From contig OX465600.1 of the NCBI GenBank assembly GCA_950022295.1, positions 6,882,001 through 6,946,000 on the forward strand: a DNA stretch of 64,000 nt. The letters are read 5' to 3'. Positions 11,788-22,200 of the stretch are shown in pieces. Position 1 is the stretch's first letter; each line of letters opens with the position of its first letter. Source of the stretch: Bromus sterilis (lineage: Eukaryota > Streptophyta > Magnoliopsida > Poales > Poaceae). The position numbers and the translations under genes are program-made. The notes below the pieces were generated by a model that ran no database searches, had not been told where the DNA came from, and saw nothing but the letters and a program-made list of their open reading frames with translations.

Positions 11788-14700
11788 ATCCTCCGCGGCC
11801 TCAATCCGCGCTTCTCCGACATCACGACGATCGTCACCATGCAGAACCCGCTCCCGTCGTTCACCCAGACGAGGTCCTTGCTGATCCTTCGAGAGACTCA
11901 ACTCGCGAACACCGTCGCCGTCGGGAACCAGACGGCCCTCTACGGCGGTGCGCCCTCCCATGGCGCCAACGGCTCTTCTGGTCACTCGCGCGGCCCTGAT
12001 CGCGGCGACGGCGCTCGACGCTACAACTCCGGGGGCGGCGGCTCCGGGGGCTCCTCCAGCGGCACCCGCAACGGCGGCAACTGGCGGAAGAAGAAGGGTG
12101 GCGGCGGCGGCCGCCCCAACTCCCACGACGGCAACTCCCAGGTCCAGCACGGGGGGTCCTCCTCCATTGGCCCCTGGGTCTGCTTTAATCCCTATACGGG
12201 ACAGGCCCAGCAGCTTCAAGCGCCTGTTGGGGTTCCTCCAGCGCGGCTCCCTACCGGGGCTAGCCTCCTCGGCCCCGCCCTCTCGTCATGCCGCCCGCCC
12301 AGGCCTTCACTTCCCTCGCCCCGCTGCACGGACAAGCTTTCGGCACCAACCCGCCACCCACCCCTGTGTACGGCGGCACCCCGGCGTGGGACTGCTCCGC
12401 CCTCCTCGCCGCCCTGAACACTGCAGCGACTCCATCGGCCGTTGGTGAGTGGGTCATGGACTCCGGCGCCACTGCACACATGGCCTCCGACCCCGGTATG
12501 CTCCATTCTCTCACACCTTCTCCTTCCTCCGTTGTCACCGTGGGTAATGGCTCTACCTTGCCCATCTCACACACTGGACACACTTCTATTCCCTCCTCCA
12601 CACGTTCTCTTTTTCTTCGCAATGTTTTACTCGTTCCTCATATTGTCAAGAACCTACTTTCAGTTCGTCGCTTCACTATTGACAATCTTTGTTCTATAGA
12701 GTTTGACCCCCTCGGCTTTTCTGTGAAGGATCTTTGCACCAAGGCCGTGATTCTTCGGTGCAATAGTCTCGGAGACCTCTACGCCTTTCCCTCCTCGGTC
12801 ATCAACCACCACGCCCATGGACTCCTCGCCACCACCTCCACCGAGCTTTGGCATCGTCGATTAGGTCATCCGGGACGCGACGCCATGTCCCATCTTCGCA
12901 AGAACACCTTTATTTCATGTAATAAAACAGCCGCACATGTTTGCCACGCCTGCCAACTTGGCAAACATGTCCGCTTGCCCTTCGCTAGGTCTATCTCAAT
13001 AAGCGTCGAACCGTTTAAATTGATCCATTGTGATTTATGGACTTCTCCACTTTTGAGCAATTCCGGTTTCAAGTACTCCCTCCGATCCATATTAATGTAC
13101 TTAAGTTTGTCTAGATACACATGCATCTAGTCTAAATATTTAACTAGATACATACGAATCTAGACAAAGTTGAGTACATTAATATGGATCGGAGGTAATA
13201 CTATCTTGTTATTGTTGACAATTTCTCTCATTTTATGTGGACCTTTCCTCTTCGACAAAAATCCGACACCGCGGCCGTTCTACTTAATTTTGTCGCCTAC
13301 GTTCGCACACAATTCTCTCGCCCTATTGTTGCCATGCAAGCTGACAATGGAACTGAGTTCATCAACTCCACAGTCACCTCATTCTTCTCCACCCACGGCA
13401 TCCACCTCCGCCTCTCATGCCCATACACATCCGCCCAAAACGGCAAGGCCGAACGTGCCATCCGCACTATCAATGATGTCACCCGCACCCTTCTCTTCCA
13501 ATCCTCCATGCCACCCTCTTACTGGGCCGAGGCACTCACCACGGCAACATACCTAGTCAATATACGTCCCTCCCAGTCCATTGCCTTTTCGGTCCCATAC
13601 ATCCGCCTCTACGACACACCACCGAACTACGCTGCCCTTCGTGTCTTCGGTTGCCTCTGTTACCCTAACCAATCCGCTACAGCCCAACATAAACTCGCTC
13701 CACGGTCCACTGCTTGCGCCTTCCTCGGTTATCCGTCTAACCACAAGGGTTACCGCTGCCTTGATATGTCCACTCGCCGCATCATCATATCTCGGCATGT
13801 TATCTTCGACGAGACCGTCTTTCCCTTCTCCTCTCCTTCCGTCCACCGCGACGCTCCGCTGGCCGCACTCGACTTCCTTCTCGACTTAGCAGCCGCCCAG
13901 CCCACTACACTTCCTTCTCCTCAACCCGTCATGCATGTAGCCCCATCAGCCACCATGCATGCCGACCCGCCCTCCGCTATGCATGGCACCCCCCACCGTC
14001 CTCTCCCTCGGACCAGCCCCGCCACCTTCCTGATCCACCCTCCCCTCCTTCACCCCCGCCCATGCATCCGGCACCGACCCCGCCGACGACCTCCTCATCT
14101 TCGTCGTCTTCCGATTCCTCCCCGGCTGTTGTGGTACACCGACCGCCCTCCCCGTCCAATACTCACGCCATGGCTACTCGTGCCAAACGTGGTCTCTTTC
14201 AGCCCGTCGATCGTCTTAACCTCTCTGTCACTCATTCCACTCCCTCTCCTATTCCCAAAACATACCGGGGTGCACTCCACGACCCGCACTGGCGTCGCGC
14301 TATGACTGAGGAGTTTGATGCTCTTGTGACTAACGGGACGTGGTCTCTTGTTCCACGCCCACCTCGCTCTCATCTTGTTTCAGGGAAGTGGATATTCAAA
14401 CATAAGTTTCACTCGGATGGCAGCCTTGCTCGGTACAAGGCTCGATGGGTCGTACGAGGCTACTCTCAACAACACGGCATTGATTACGATGAGACATTCA
14501 GCCCTGTTGTCAAGCCTGCCACGATCCGCATCGTCCTCAGCCTTGCGGTCTCTCGGTCGTGGCCGATCCATCAGCTCGACGTCAAGAATGCTTTCCTACA
14601 TGGCAATCTTGATGAGGAGGTCTACTGTCAGCAGCCCCCTGGCTTTGTGGATGCTCGGTTCCCGGACCACGTGTGTCGTCTGCACAAGTCCCTCTACGGC

Positions 14701-15801
14701 CTCAAGCAGGCCCCTCGCGCCTGGTACCAGCGGTTCGCCATTTTTTCACATCGTCTTGGCTTCGTCGCCTCCAAGTCGGATGTGTCGCTCTTCATCTACA
14801 GGCGTGGTACCGACCTTGCGTACCTATTATTGTATGTGGACGACATTGTCCTCACTGCTTCGACGGACCGGCTTCTACGACACCTCACACAGCAGCTTCA
14901 CGGCGAGTTTTCCATGACGGATCTTGGTGCTCTATCATTCTTCCTCGGCATCTCAGTCACTCGGACCTCCTCGGGCATGGTACTCTCTCAGCGCCAGTAT
15001 GCTTTGGACTTGCTTCAGCGCGCCGGCATGGTTGAGTGTCACCCCTCGCCCACACCTATCGACACCAAGTGCAAACTCTCAGCTCAGGACGGACCCCTTC
15101 TCTCCGATCCCACCGAGTATCGGAGCTACACTGGTACCTTGCAGTATCTGACCCTCACGCGACCGGATATCGCGCACGCCGTTCAGCAGGCCTGCTTGTA
15201 CATGCATGCACCCAGAGAGCCTCACATGCAGTTGGTTAAGCGCATTCTCCGGTACATCAAGGGCACCCTCGACCTCAGTTTGCACTTGTCGAGCTCCTCC
15301 TCGGCGGCCCTTACAGCCTACTCTGACGCTGATTGGGCTGGGTGCCCCGACACTCGACGTTCTACGTCCGGCTACTGTGTCTATCTTGGCGATAACCTTG
15401 TCTCTTGGTCGTCTAAACGGCAGACCACGGTGTCCCGCTCCAGTGCCGAGGCAGAGTATCGCGCTGTTGCTCATGTCGTCGCTGAGTGCTGCTGGATCCG
15501 TCAGCTGCTTGGTGAACTCCATCATCCTCTGACGACTGCCACGGTTGTCTTCTGTGACAACGTTAGTACTGTCTACATGGCCTCCAATCCGGTCCAGCAT
15601 CGTCGCACTAAGCACATCGAGATCGACATTCATTTCGTCCGAGAGAAGGTGTCGCTTGGCGAAGTCCGGGTCCTTCATGTGCCATCATCCCAACAATACG
15701 CTGACATTATGACAAAAGGATTGCCCTCACAGCTCTTCCGTGAGTTTCGTTCCAGCTTATGCTTGCTTCCGTACGACGCACAAGCTGAGGGGGGATGTTA
15801 A
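11788..15801 (+). pseudogene. copia gag-pol polyprotein, broken
   Basis: Recognisable parts in order: end of gag (LRGLNPRFSDITTIVTMQNP) followed by a Gly/Ser/Asn-rich spacer; aspartic protease (DSGATAHM near 12460); GAG pre-integrase zinc region (ELWHRRLGHPG, CHACQLGKH near 12840-12970); integrase core (MQADNGTEF, AQNGKAERAIRTIND) in a frame resuming after 13200; reverse transcriptase (GKWIFKHKF, QLDVKNAFLHG, LYVDDIVL); RNase H (AYSDADWAGC, SSAEAEYRA). Pol stops inside the 3' LTR at 15801. The integrase is split by a Stowaway MITE, and the frame changes near 13.9-14.1 kb before the reverse transcriptase. Not autonomous. Confidence 0.85.
13076..13195. mobile_element. Stowaway MITE inside copia integrase, 120 bp
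   Basis: Inverted ends containing CCTCCGATCCATATTAATGT bound a non-coding 120-bp block with TA on both sides (13074-13075, 13196-13197), the Tc1/mariner-type target. It lies within the integrase reading frame between GFKY and the LVIVDNFSH motif. Confidence 0.85.
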
Positions 15802-16009
15802 AGTATACCTTTTGTCTATATCACATGTATAGGAAACATATCACATGTAATAGGAAACTAGTATATTGTATGTATGGTACGGTGGAGATATGATTTGATT
15901 CACCTTGATTCTCAAGGCATGTACTCCTATATATTGTGAATACACAGCAGCCCCAATGCGTGGCTTGATTTTGCATATCCTATACTTCTTCTCTCTTTCA
16001 TATAGAACA
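15796..16009 (+). repeat. 3' LTR of the copia element
   Basis: It starts TGTTAAAG directly after the polypurine tract GAGGGGGGA and ends in AACA about 214 bp later. It contains a TATATA-like promoter region near 15925. The matching 5' LTR is not in the window, so the boundaries rest on terminal motifs only. Confidence 0.6.
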
Positions 16010-16079
16010 CACTTTCTGATTATTCATGAAGTACTCTCTGCTAGTAAAAAACTACACTATTAGTAGAAATAACTCCACG

Positions 16080-16340
16080 ACTTTTGTATTTTTTATCCAA
16101 TTTTCAACCGTTTGTCGATAACAGACTTGTGATATACTATTGAAAAATTATACATTATACACAGCTTTCTCATGTCGAACACCTTTCGAGATTCCTCATG
16201 GTTTAAGAGAAGTCTTGAAAACGGTACGGCACCCAACGAGTGGCCGTGAGCGTTTATTTGCAGTTTGTTTCAAACTGCTCATTGGAGTGATGCGAGCGAT
16301 ACTTTGTTGGAAAGATATCGAATCTCATTCATGTAAAAAA
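16080..16340. repeat. Dispersed repeat copy 3
   Basis: The fullest copy of the repeat seen at 3395-3560 and 11560-11787, with GTTTGTCGATAAC, TTTCGAGATTCCTCATGG, CGGCACCCAACGAGTGG and TTGGAAAGATATCGA. Unclassified and non-coding. Confidence 0.5.
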
Positions 16341-16354
16341 CTCTATATAACTCC

Positions 16355-16925
16355 TTACGGTTTAATAAAAGGCACAAACTCCCACCGCCTTAGTTTTAGA
16401 CTCGAGCACATCCAAACCAAAAGGCCGATCGGTATTAGTCTAATATTTTCTGCACCCATGGGTACTTCAAAGATAGAAATCATATACATAAGAAGGCTCG
16501 TGAGCACTAAGTTCACAAGTACCAGCCTACCACCATAAGACATTATTTTCCTTTTTAACAACAAAGTTTCTTTCAAATTTATTGTCAATGCATTTGCGCT
16601 CTTTATTCGTTAACTTACGGTGATCAATTGATATCCCGAGATAACTGAACGAAAGTTTACCAATTTCACAACCAAATAATTACCTACAGTTATTCTTTTC
16701 TTCTTTGGCGCATTCAAAGTAGAAAAGTTCAATTCTATAAAAATTAACATTACAGTTGTTTAAAAACACACATAATCAATTTCATCTTAATAGCTTTGTC
16801 CATATCATGCTCCATGAAGATGATAGCTTTAAAGATAACTTCATCAAGTTTCTTAGAATGGATTTCATGCAAGTTTCATGCTTACTAATATTTGGTATGT
16901 GAAGTATTTTTACATTCATGGATAA
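16355..16925 (-). mobile_element. L1-type LINE reverse-transcriptase fragment at the edge of unit C
   Basis: A minus-strand frame reads KRKIMSYGGRLVLVNLVL then TSLLMYMISIFEVP, the C-terminal motif region of plant L1 reverse transcriptases. The same fragment, longer by about 290 bp, occurs at 39420-40182 next to the CACTA element, so it was part of the ancestral duplicated segment. It ends at GGATAATCTCTATATAC, the undisturbed version of the CACTA target site. Confidence 0.75.
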
Positions 16926-17505
16926 TCTCTATATACAACATACTTCAGATTAACTTGAGACATGCACATGTACATAAACATGATGAGATTATATACTGCA
17001 AACTCCGATTATCGGTAAATACTCCACAAAACGTACTCTAATAAGAAAATACATAAATACTTTGATTCATTCTACAATAGAGATTTTCCCCAACTACATG
17101 GAGGAAACTGATCGAGGAGAAAAAAGGTAATGTGGCACAACAATTATACCTTGATGGCTGGGATCTACTCAATAGAATACGCTAAAATTTTGAAAAGGGT
17201 AAAATGCGGTATCACATTTGCTAAATGGGGTATTTTGGATGAACATCTCTGAAATGAGGTAATTCTGGTTAGTCATGCCCTGGCCAAACTTGGCCGTACC
17301 CCACCCCCAACAGGCCGCGGTGGTTCAGGCCCCCTGAACTGAACTCTCTCTACCTTAATGATTCTAGTGTTTCCCCTGTAGTAATATATCAACTTTGTTC
17401 CGCGAAGAGAAGCCTCTTTTGCCAATGAACAAAGCCGGTCGTCCATAACAAAAGCCTCTCTCATTTCTCCATTTAACAAGCAATCGTCCTTACTAAAGAT
17501 CCCCA

Positions 17506-17733
17506 TCCATGACTACGATGGCTAAACTCAGTTGTCACCTGTTGCAGTTTTCTTGCTCCTTGGAGGTGCAACTCTGTTCTACCTCGTCTTGTAAATACCA
17601 AACCACACATGGACAACCAATAAGCAAGAACTTGCTTTTTGAGAAGGCAAATCAACCTGCCAAGACTTTATTTTCCCGAAATAAAACAAATCAATGTATT
17701 GACCTGTTTTATCAACTGACAAAAGGAAATTAA
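17506..17733 (+). pseudogene. Degenerate copy of small secreted-peptide-like ORF (unit C)
   Basis: It starts MTTMAKLS and keeps CSTSSCKYQTT and ISKNLL, corresponding to the ORFs at 52190-52345 and 57955-58110. An insertion after MAKLS disrupts the hydrophobic segment. It lies about 250 bp past the end of GH31 copy C, convergent to it, as in D and E. The family was not recognised. Confidence 0.45.
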
Positions 17734-17939
17734 TGTATGCTCGTGCATGTTAAGGAATGTCCTACTGAGAGCGTACGATGATTCCCTCTCCATAAGAAAG
17801 ATGGTCCAGGAGCAATTTCTGATCAAAATCAACATGATTTGGTTCGCTCAAATGAGTAGAAGCTACTGGCTGAACTGAACGGCCCATTAAAAACAATGCG
17901 TGCTAGAATTAACAGACGATACTACCAATATTCTTTTCT

Positions 17940-17945
17940 TTTATT
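17940..17945 (-). terminator. Polyadenylation signal of GH31 copy C
   Basis: AATAAA on the minus strand about 37 bp past the stop codon of copy C. Confidence 0.45.
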
Positions 17946-17981
17946 CAGATAAAAGAAATATGCATATATATGGTCTCGGTG

Positions 17982-20904
17982 TTAACGGGACATGACGAGC
18001 TTGATCTGGAACTCCTTTCCAATGGCCAGTGACAGACCATTGACACTGAACACTCCACTCTTCTGGGACTTGGTGCGGGCTGCCTTGAGCTCAACGCCGT
18101 TTACATAGATGGTGAACCCCTTTGGTGACGACTGGAGCCCCATGAAGACCACCCTACTGATGACCAGTGTCTGGCTCGGCGCATATGAGTTCTGCACCAC
18201 ATGCGAACTCGTTGTTGTCGTGATGATGCCCTTGTTGTCCTCTGTGTTGCAATTGAATCTCACAAGTGTCCAGTTGCCTCCCAGCTCACCCATCTCAGGT
18301 GACTCGCCGTCATCCAAGAACAGCTCTCCGCTGGCCGTGCCATTCTCCGTAAGTGCCACAAGGAGGTCGAACTCGCTTTGGCGTGCGGCGGATGTTGTCA
18401 GACCCGGCTGCTGCAGCGGAAGGATGTTTCCACCGGCCAGGTGCACGATTGCCGAATCCGCAGGCGCTGGGAGCGTCACGCGCTTTCCGGTTGACGTGGT
18501 GACGAGGGAGCGGTCAATAAGACTAAACCACCGTCCAGCTGGGAAATAAGCGTCGACGGTGGTGGCGTTTGGCTCTAAGAGCGGAGAGACAAGCACGCCC
18601 CGGCCTAGCAGGAACTGCCGGTCAACGTCGTAGGTGTCGGTGTCTTGAGGATAGGAGAAGAAGAGTGGGCGCGCGATGGGCGCCCCTGTCATGTGCGCCT
18701 CATACATGAGTGTGTAGATGTAAGGAAGCAACCGGTACCGCATCCCCAACGCATTCCTTGCTGAATGTGCCGTTGACTCCCACACGAAGAGCTCTCGCCG
18801 GGCGGTTGTCTTCTCGGCGTGGGCCCTCGCGAAGGGGTAGAATGCGCCAAGCTGGATCCAACGACTGCAGAGCTCCTCGGTTGCGTTGCCGTTGAAGCCG
18901 CAGATGTCGGCACCCATCATGGGGATGCCGAAGAGGCCGAAGTTGAGGATTGTGTTGATGGAGCGTGCGAGCTCTTCCCACCGCGCGGCATTGTCACCCG
19001 TCCAGTGTGCCGTGTAGCGCCCCGAGCCGATGAACGTCGAGCGGCTGAGCACGAAGGGGCGGCGCGCCGTGTCCTTGAGAAGCGCATCATGTGTGGCCCG
19101 TGCCTCCAAGAGGCCGTAGACGTTGTGCGCGTCGTACTCCGACACGCCATTGAAGTGCACCGCGGAGACAGGTACGGTCTTGTTATTAAGGTTACGGTGC
19201 ACACCGGTGTTGTTGATGCGGTAGGGCGGGTCGTCAAGTGCGTTGAGCGGCTCCCAGGCCTCGAAGTTGGAGGGCTCGTTCATGTCGCACCACAGCCCGT
19301 CTACGGGGATGGTTCGCCTGAACTCGGCAATCTTCCGCGCCCAATACTCGACGGCGAACGGGCTCATGAAGTCCGGGAAATATACCTCACCTGGCCAGAC
19401 CTTGCCAACATAGTTGGCGCCATTTCGCTGTAGGAATAAGTCCAAGGCCTCGTCATGAGGAGGAGTTGCTTCTTTTTTGATTGCTGGATCTATGATGACC
19501 ACGTACTTCTGACCATTGTTGTGGATACGGTCGACGAACGGCCGGAGCCGGCTGGCCGGGTAGTTCACCGGATCTAGTGTGAAGTCTTGGTAGCCTTCCA
19601 TGTAGTCGATGTCTGACCAAATCGCCTCAAGTGGGATCTTTGCCTTGGCGTAGCCCGCAACCACTCCCTCCATCTCAGCCACATTCTTGTAGCCATACCT
19701 GCACTGGTGAAACCCTGCATTCCAAGAAACAACAGATCTGGTGAGCAGAGTAGAGATATATGCATGTACTAGCGAACTATCAAGATGATTCACGACACGT
19801 ACCAAATGACCAGTATGGCATGGGGGCAGGGCGGCCTATAAGTTGGGTGTACTGGTCAACCACGGCGAGCGGGGAGGGGCCGGCAAAGAAGTAGAAGTCG
19901 AGCACACCGCCGATCACCTTGTATGTGATGTATGACCCACCGTACTTTATGTCCATCCCATTGGTGTTGAGGAGAAGCACACCGTGTGAAACGCCACCAG
20001 GGCGCACGTCCATGTAGAACGGGTGTGAGCCATAAAGGTTGATGTCTAGTGGGTCCGCCTTCTCTAGATCCTCGTTCCAAATCGTGAACGTGTCATTCTG
20101 TCGGAGTCGGAGCGTCTGTTTCGTCTGCTCTCCCAGCCCGTACAGGGATGCCCGGTCGGTAGCTGGCAGCGATGACGTCATCTCTAAGTACCTGCATTCC
20201 ATGTCCATTCTCATCAATCACTCGGCTACTTTTGGATTGCCTAGCTACATCCAGTGTAATGTATCATTTATTACGTACCGGTTCTTGAAGACGAAGGTGG
20301 CGGAGGTGTGGAAGAGGACGTCGCCGGTGGAGCGACGGGAAACGGTGAATCGGAATGGGTTGGTGTCGATATTGAAGGTTAGGTCTGAAGATGCAATGGA
20401 TATGCTGTTGCTGCTTGGCAAGGTGGTATTCCCCATGCCTGGAGATTCGAGCAAGATGTCCTTCCGCACTTGCGCCGGTACCGGGCGCGGGATGATGTTT
20501 TGGGGGATCTCCCATCGAGGCTTGTCCGCATCAGTGATGTGTACGTGGAGCCGGTTGTCCGTCTCCAAGCTGCCATCGTCGTGAAAATACCAAAACGATG
20601 AGCATATGATCGTGTGCACCAGTTGATAGGGATTGTACATCATTTAGAAGAAAAGAAAAACAACGCGTGATTTAAAATCCTGAATCAGAATAAAGATCAA
20701 AGATACTTGCCTTGCAGTTAGGTTGAGTTGCTTGATATCAGGCCCAAACTCCGCCGTCCCGCCTACAAGTTTCAGCTTGGCCGACAGCAGATTCCCTGAC
20801 CCGGTGACCGACTCGACTTCATAGTTGGCGTTGCCACTATGAAGGAGGAATATGAGGATGGTGAGGAATGCGAGAAGATCAGCAGATGATGAGACAATCG
20901 TCAT
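17982..20904 (-). CDS. GH31 alpha-glucosidase copy C, intact
   Basis: Exons 20711-20904, 20279-20569, 19803-20191 and 17982-19714 give 868 residues in one open frame. GH31 alpha-glucosidases release glucose from the non-reducing end of alpha-glucans; a hydrophobic N terminus (LLAFLTILIFLLHSG) indicates the secretory pathway. Key motifs: YGLGEQTKQT, DVRPGGVSHGVLLLNTNGMD, WSDIDYMEGYQDF, WCDMNEPSNF with the nucleophile Asp at about residue 435, SRSTFIGSGRY, HWTGDNAARW with the acid/base Asp at about residue 532, and GADICGFNG. Compared with B, exon 2 is 24 nt longer (residues around GMGNTTLPSSNS). Intron 1 uses a GC donor (GCAAGT). It is the most complete active-type member in a stable position. 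Start at 20904; the in-frame ATG at 20928 would leave almost no leader after the TATA box. Confidence 0.88.
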
Positions 20905-20960
20905 CAGATGATAGGATGGGTGCCACACAAGTGATTGTGAGCAACTATTCGACGCAAAGC

Positions 20961-20968
20961 TTTATATA
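20961..20968 (-). promoter_or_regulatory. TATA box of GH31 copy C
   Basis: TATATAAA on the minus strand, 57-64 bp upstream of the chosen ATG, the same spacing as in the other copies. Confidence 0.6.
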
Positions 20969-21064
20969 GACTTGTAATCACCTTTAGTTTTTTAAAGGTT
21001 TTTAATCCATGCCTAAGATTTTCCCTGGATATGTAAGACTATAAAAGGTAGTACTTCAAAGTTA

Positions 21065-21975
21065 AAACTTATCCCTTCATCAAAATGAGGAAGTAAAGTA
21101 AAAAAAGTACTAAACAAAATGGCAAAGAAGGAAAATAATTAATGCCAGCAAATGTAAATAGCAATCTCAATATATTCCCACAATTTTAAATTAATTGTGA
21201 TAGCTTTGTATTGTCTAAAAATTATCCTGTGTCAATTTTCTATAAGAATAACCATGTTTGTAAAAATATACGCCAAAATTTGCAAAACCAAATTACTCAC
21301 ATAAGATCCGTTATGAACTAATTCATTTATATAAAATTGGTCACTTAGAGAAGTTTAATTTGGGTCAAAAGTAGAATTACAATTGTTTTGGAAAGGAAAA
21401 TTTTCTTATTCTTACAATTGATGTTAGTTGAGTACCATTACGAATGAAATTCAGCTTTTACATTAACTAGAAAATTCCCGTGTGTTCTAACGGATATTAT
21501 ACGGACATAACAGATAAGACTTATCGCTTCATCCAAACCAGGAAGCGAAGTGAAAAGTACTAAAGAACAATGGTAAAGAAGGAAAATAATTAATGCCAAC
21601 AAATGTAAATTGCAATCTCGATGTACTCCCCCAATTTTAAATTATTGTGATTCTAACTTTCTTCTAACTAAAACTTTTTCTATGCCGATTTTTTATAAAT
21701 TTGACCAAGTTTATGAAAAAATATACCCTAACAATTGCAAAGCCAAATTAATCACATAAGATCTGTTATGAACTAAGTTATTTGTATAAAATTGGTCACT
21801 TAGAGAAGTTTAATTTGGGTCAAAAGTAGAATTACAAAGGTTTTGGAAAGGCAGCTGTTCTTATTTTTCCAATTGATGTTAATTGTCTTCCGTTACATAT
21901 GCAATTCAGCTTTTACATTTAGTAGGAAATTGCCCGTGCGTTGTAACGGATATTATACGCTGACATAACGGTAAA
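21065..21975. repeat. Tandem duplication of about 450 bp in the 5' flank of copy C
   Basis: The block beginning ACTTATCCCTTCATC (about 21067) and running through a GTCACTTAGAGAAGTTTAATT stretch to CGGATATTATACG is repeated from about 21518 (ACTTATCGCTTCATCC). D and E have this flank once. Each repeat ends in a CCGTGNGTTNTAACGG Helitron-like end. Confidence 0.65.
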
Positions 21976-22200
21976 GATGTGTTATCGCATTACAATAATA
22001 CTAACATGGCAATGGAATCGACTCCTATGGGAGAAAAAGATTCCATGGCAGCAAAAAAAGGAGCATTGCGTCAAAAAAATGCAACAATTGTAATGAAACC
22101 TGTTTCGCATGGAAGAAAAAGATGTCATGGCAGCAAAAGTGGACCGCCTCGATAGAAAAAACAAATATTATCGCCAAACATCAAGCATCTAATATCATGA
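21471..22200 (-). mobile_element. Helitron 3' termini (decayed), minus strand
   Basis: At 21471 the minus strand ends in an ACACACGGGAA stem region followed by TTTTCTAGT. A second, more decayed end with GCAACGCACGGG-like sequence (CCGTTACAACGCACGGGC) is at about 21930. The CTAG end about 10 bp after a GC-rich hairpin is the Helitron 3' signature. The 5' end was not located. Confidence 0.45.

Larger units (their letters stand above)
11788..16009 (+). mobile_element. Ty1/copia LTR retrotransposon, 5' truncated
   Basis: The element enters abruptly in gag coding sequence (11788) with no 5' LTR or primer binding site, runs through gag-pol, a polypurine tract (15788-15795) and a short 3' LTR (15796-16009, TGTT...AACA). 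The copia type follows from the domain order protease, integrase, reverse transcriptase, RNase H. It separates GH31 copies B and C. Confidence 0.85.

Noticed and set aside
11948..12622. Overlapping Ala/Pro/Arg-rich ORFs on both strands in the gag region
   Set aside because: Shadows of the copia gag-pol frame in GC-rich sequence.
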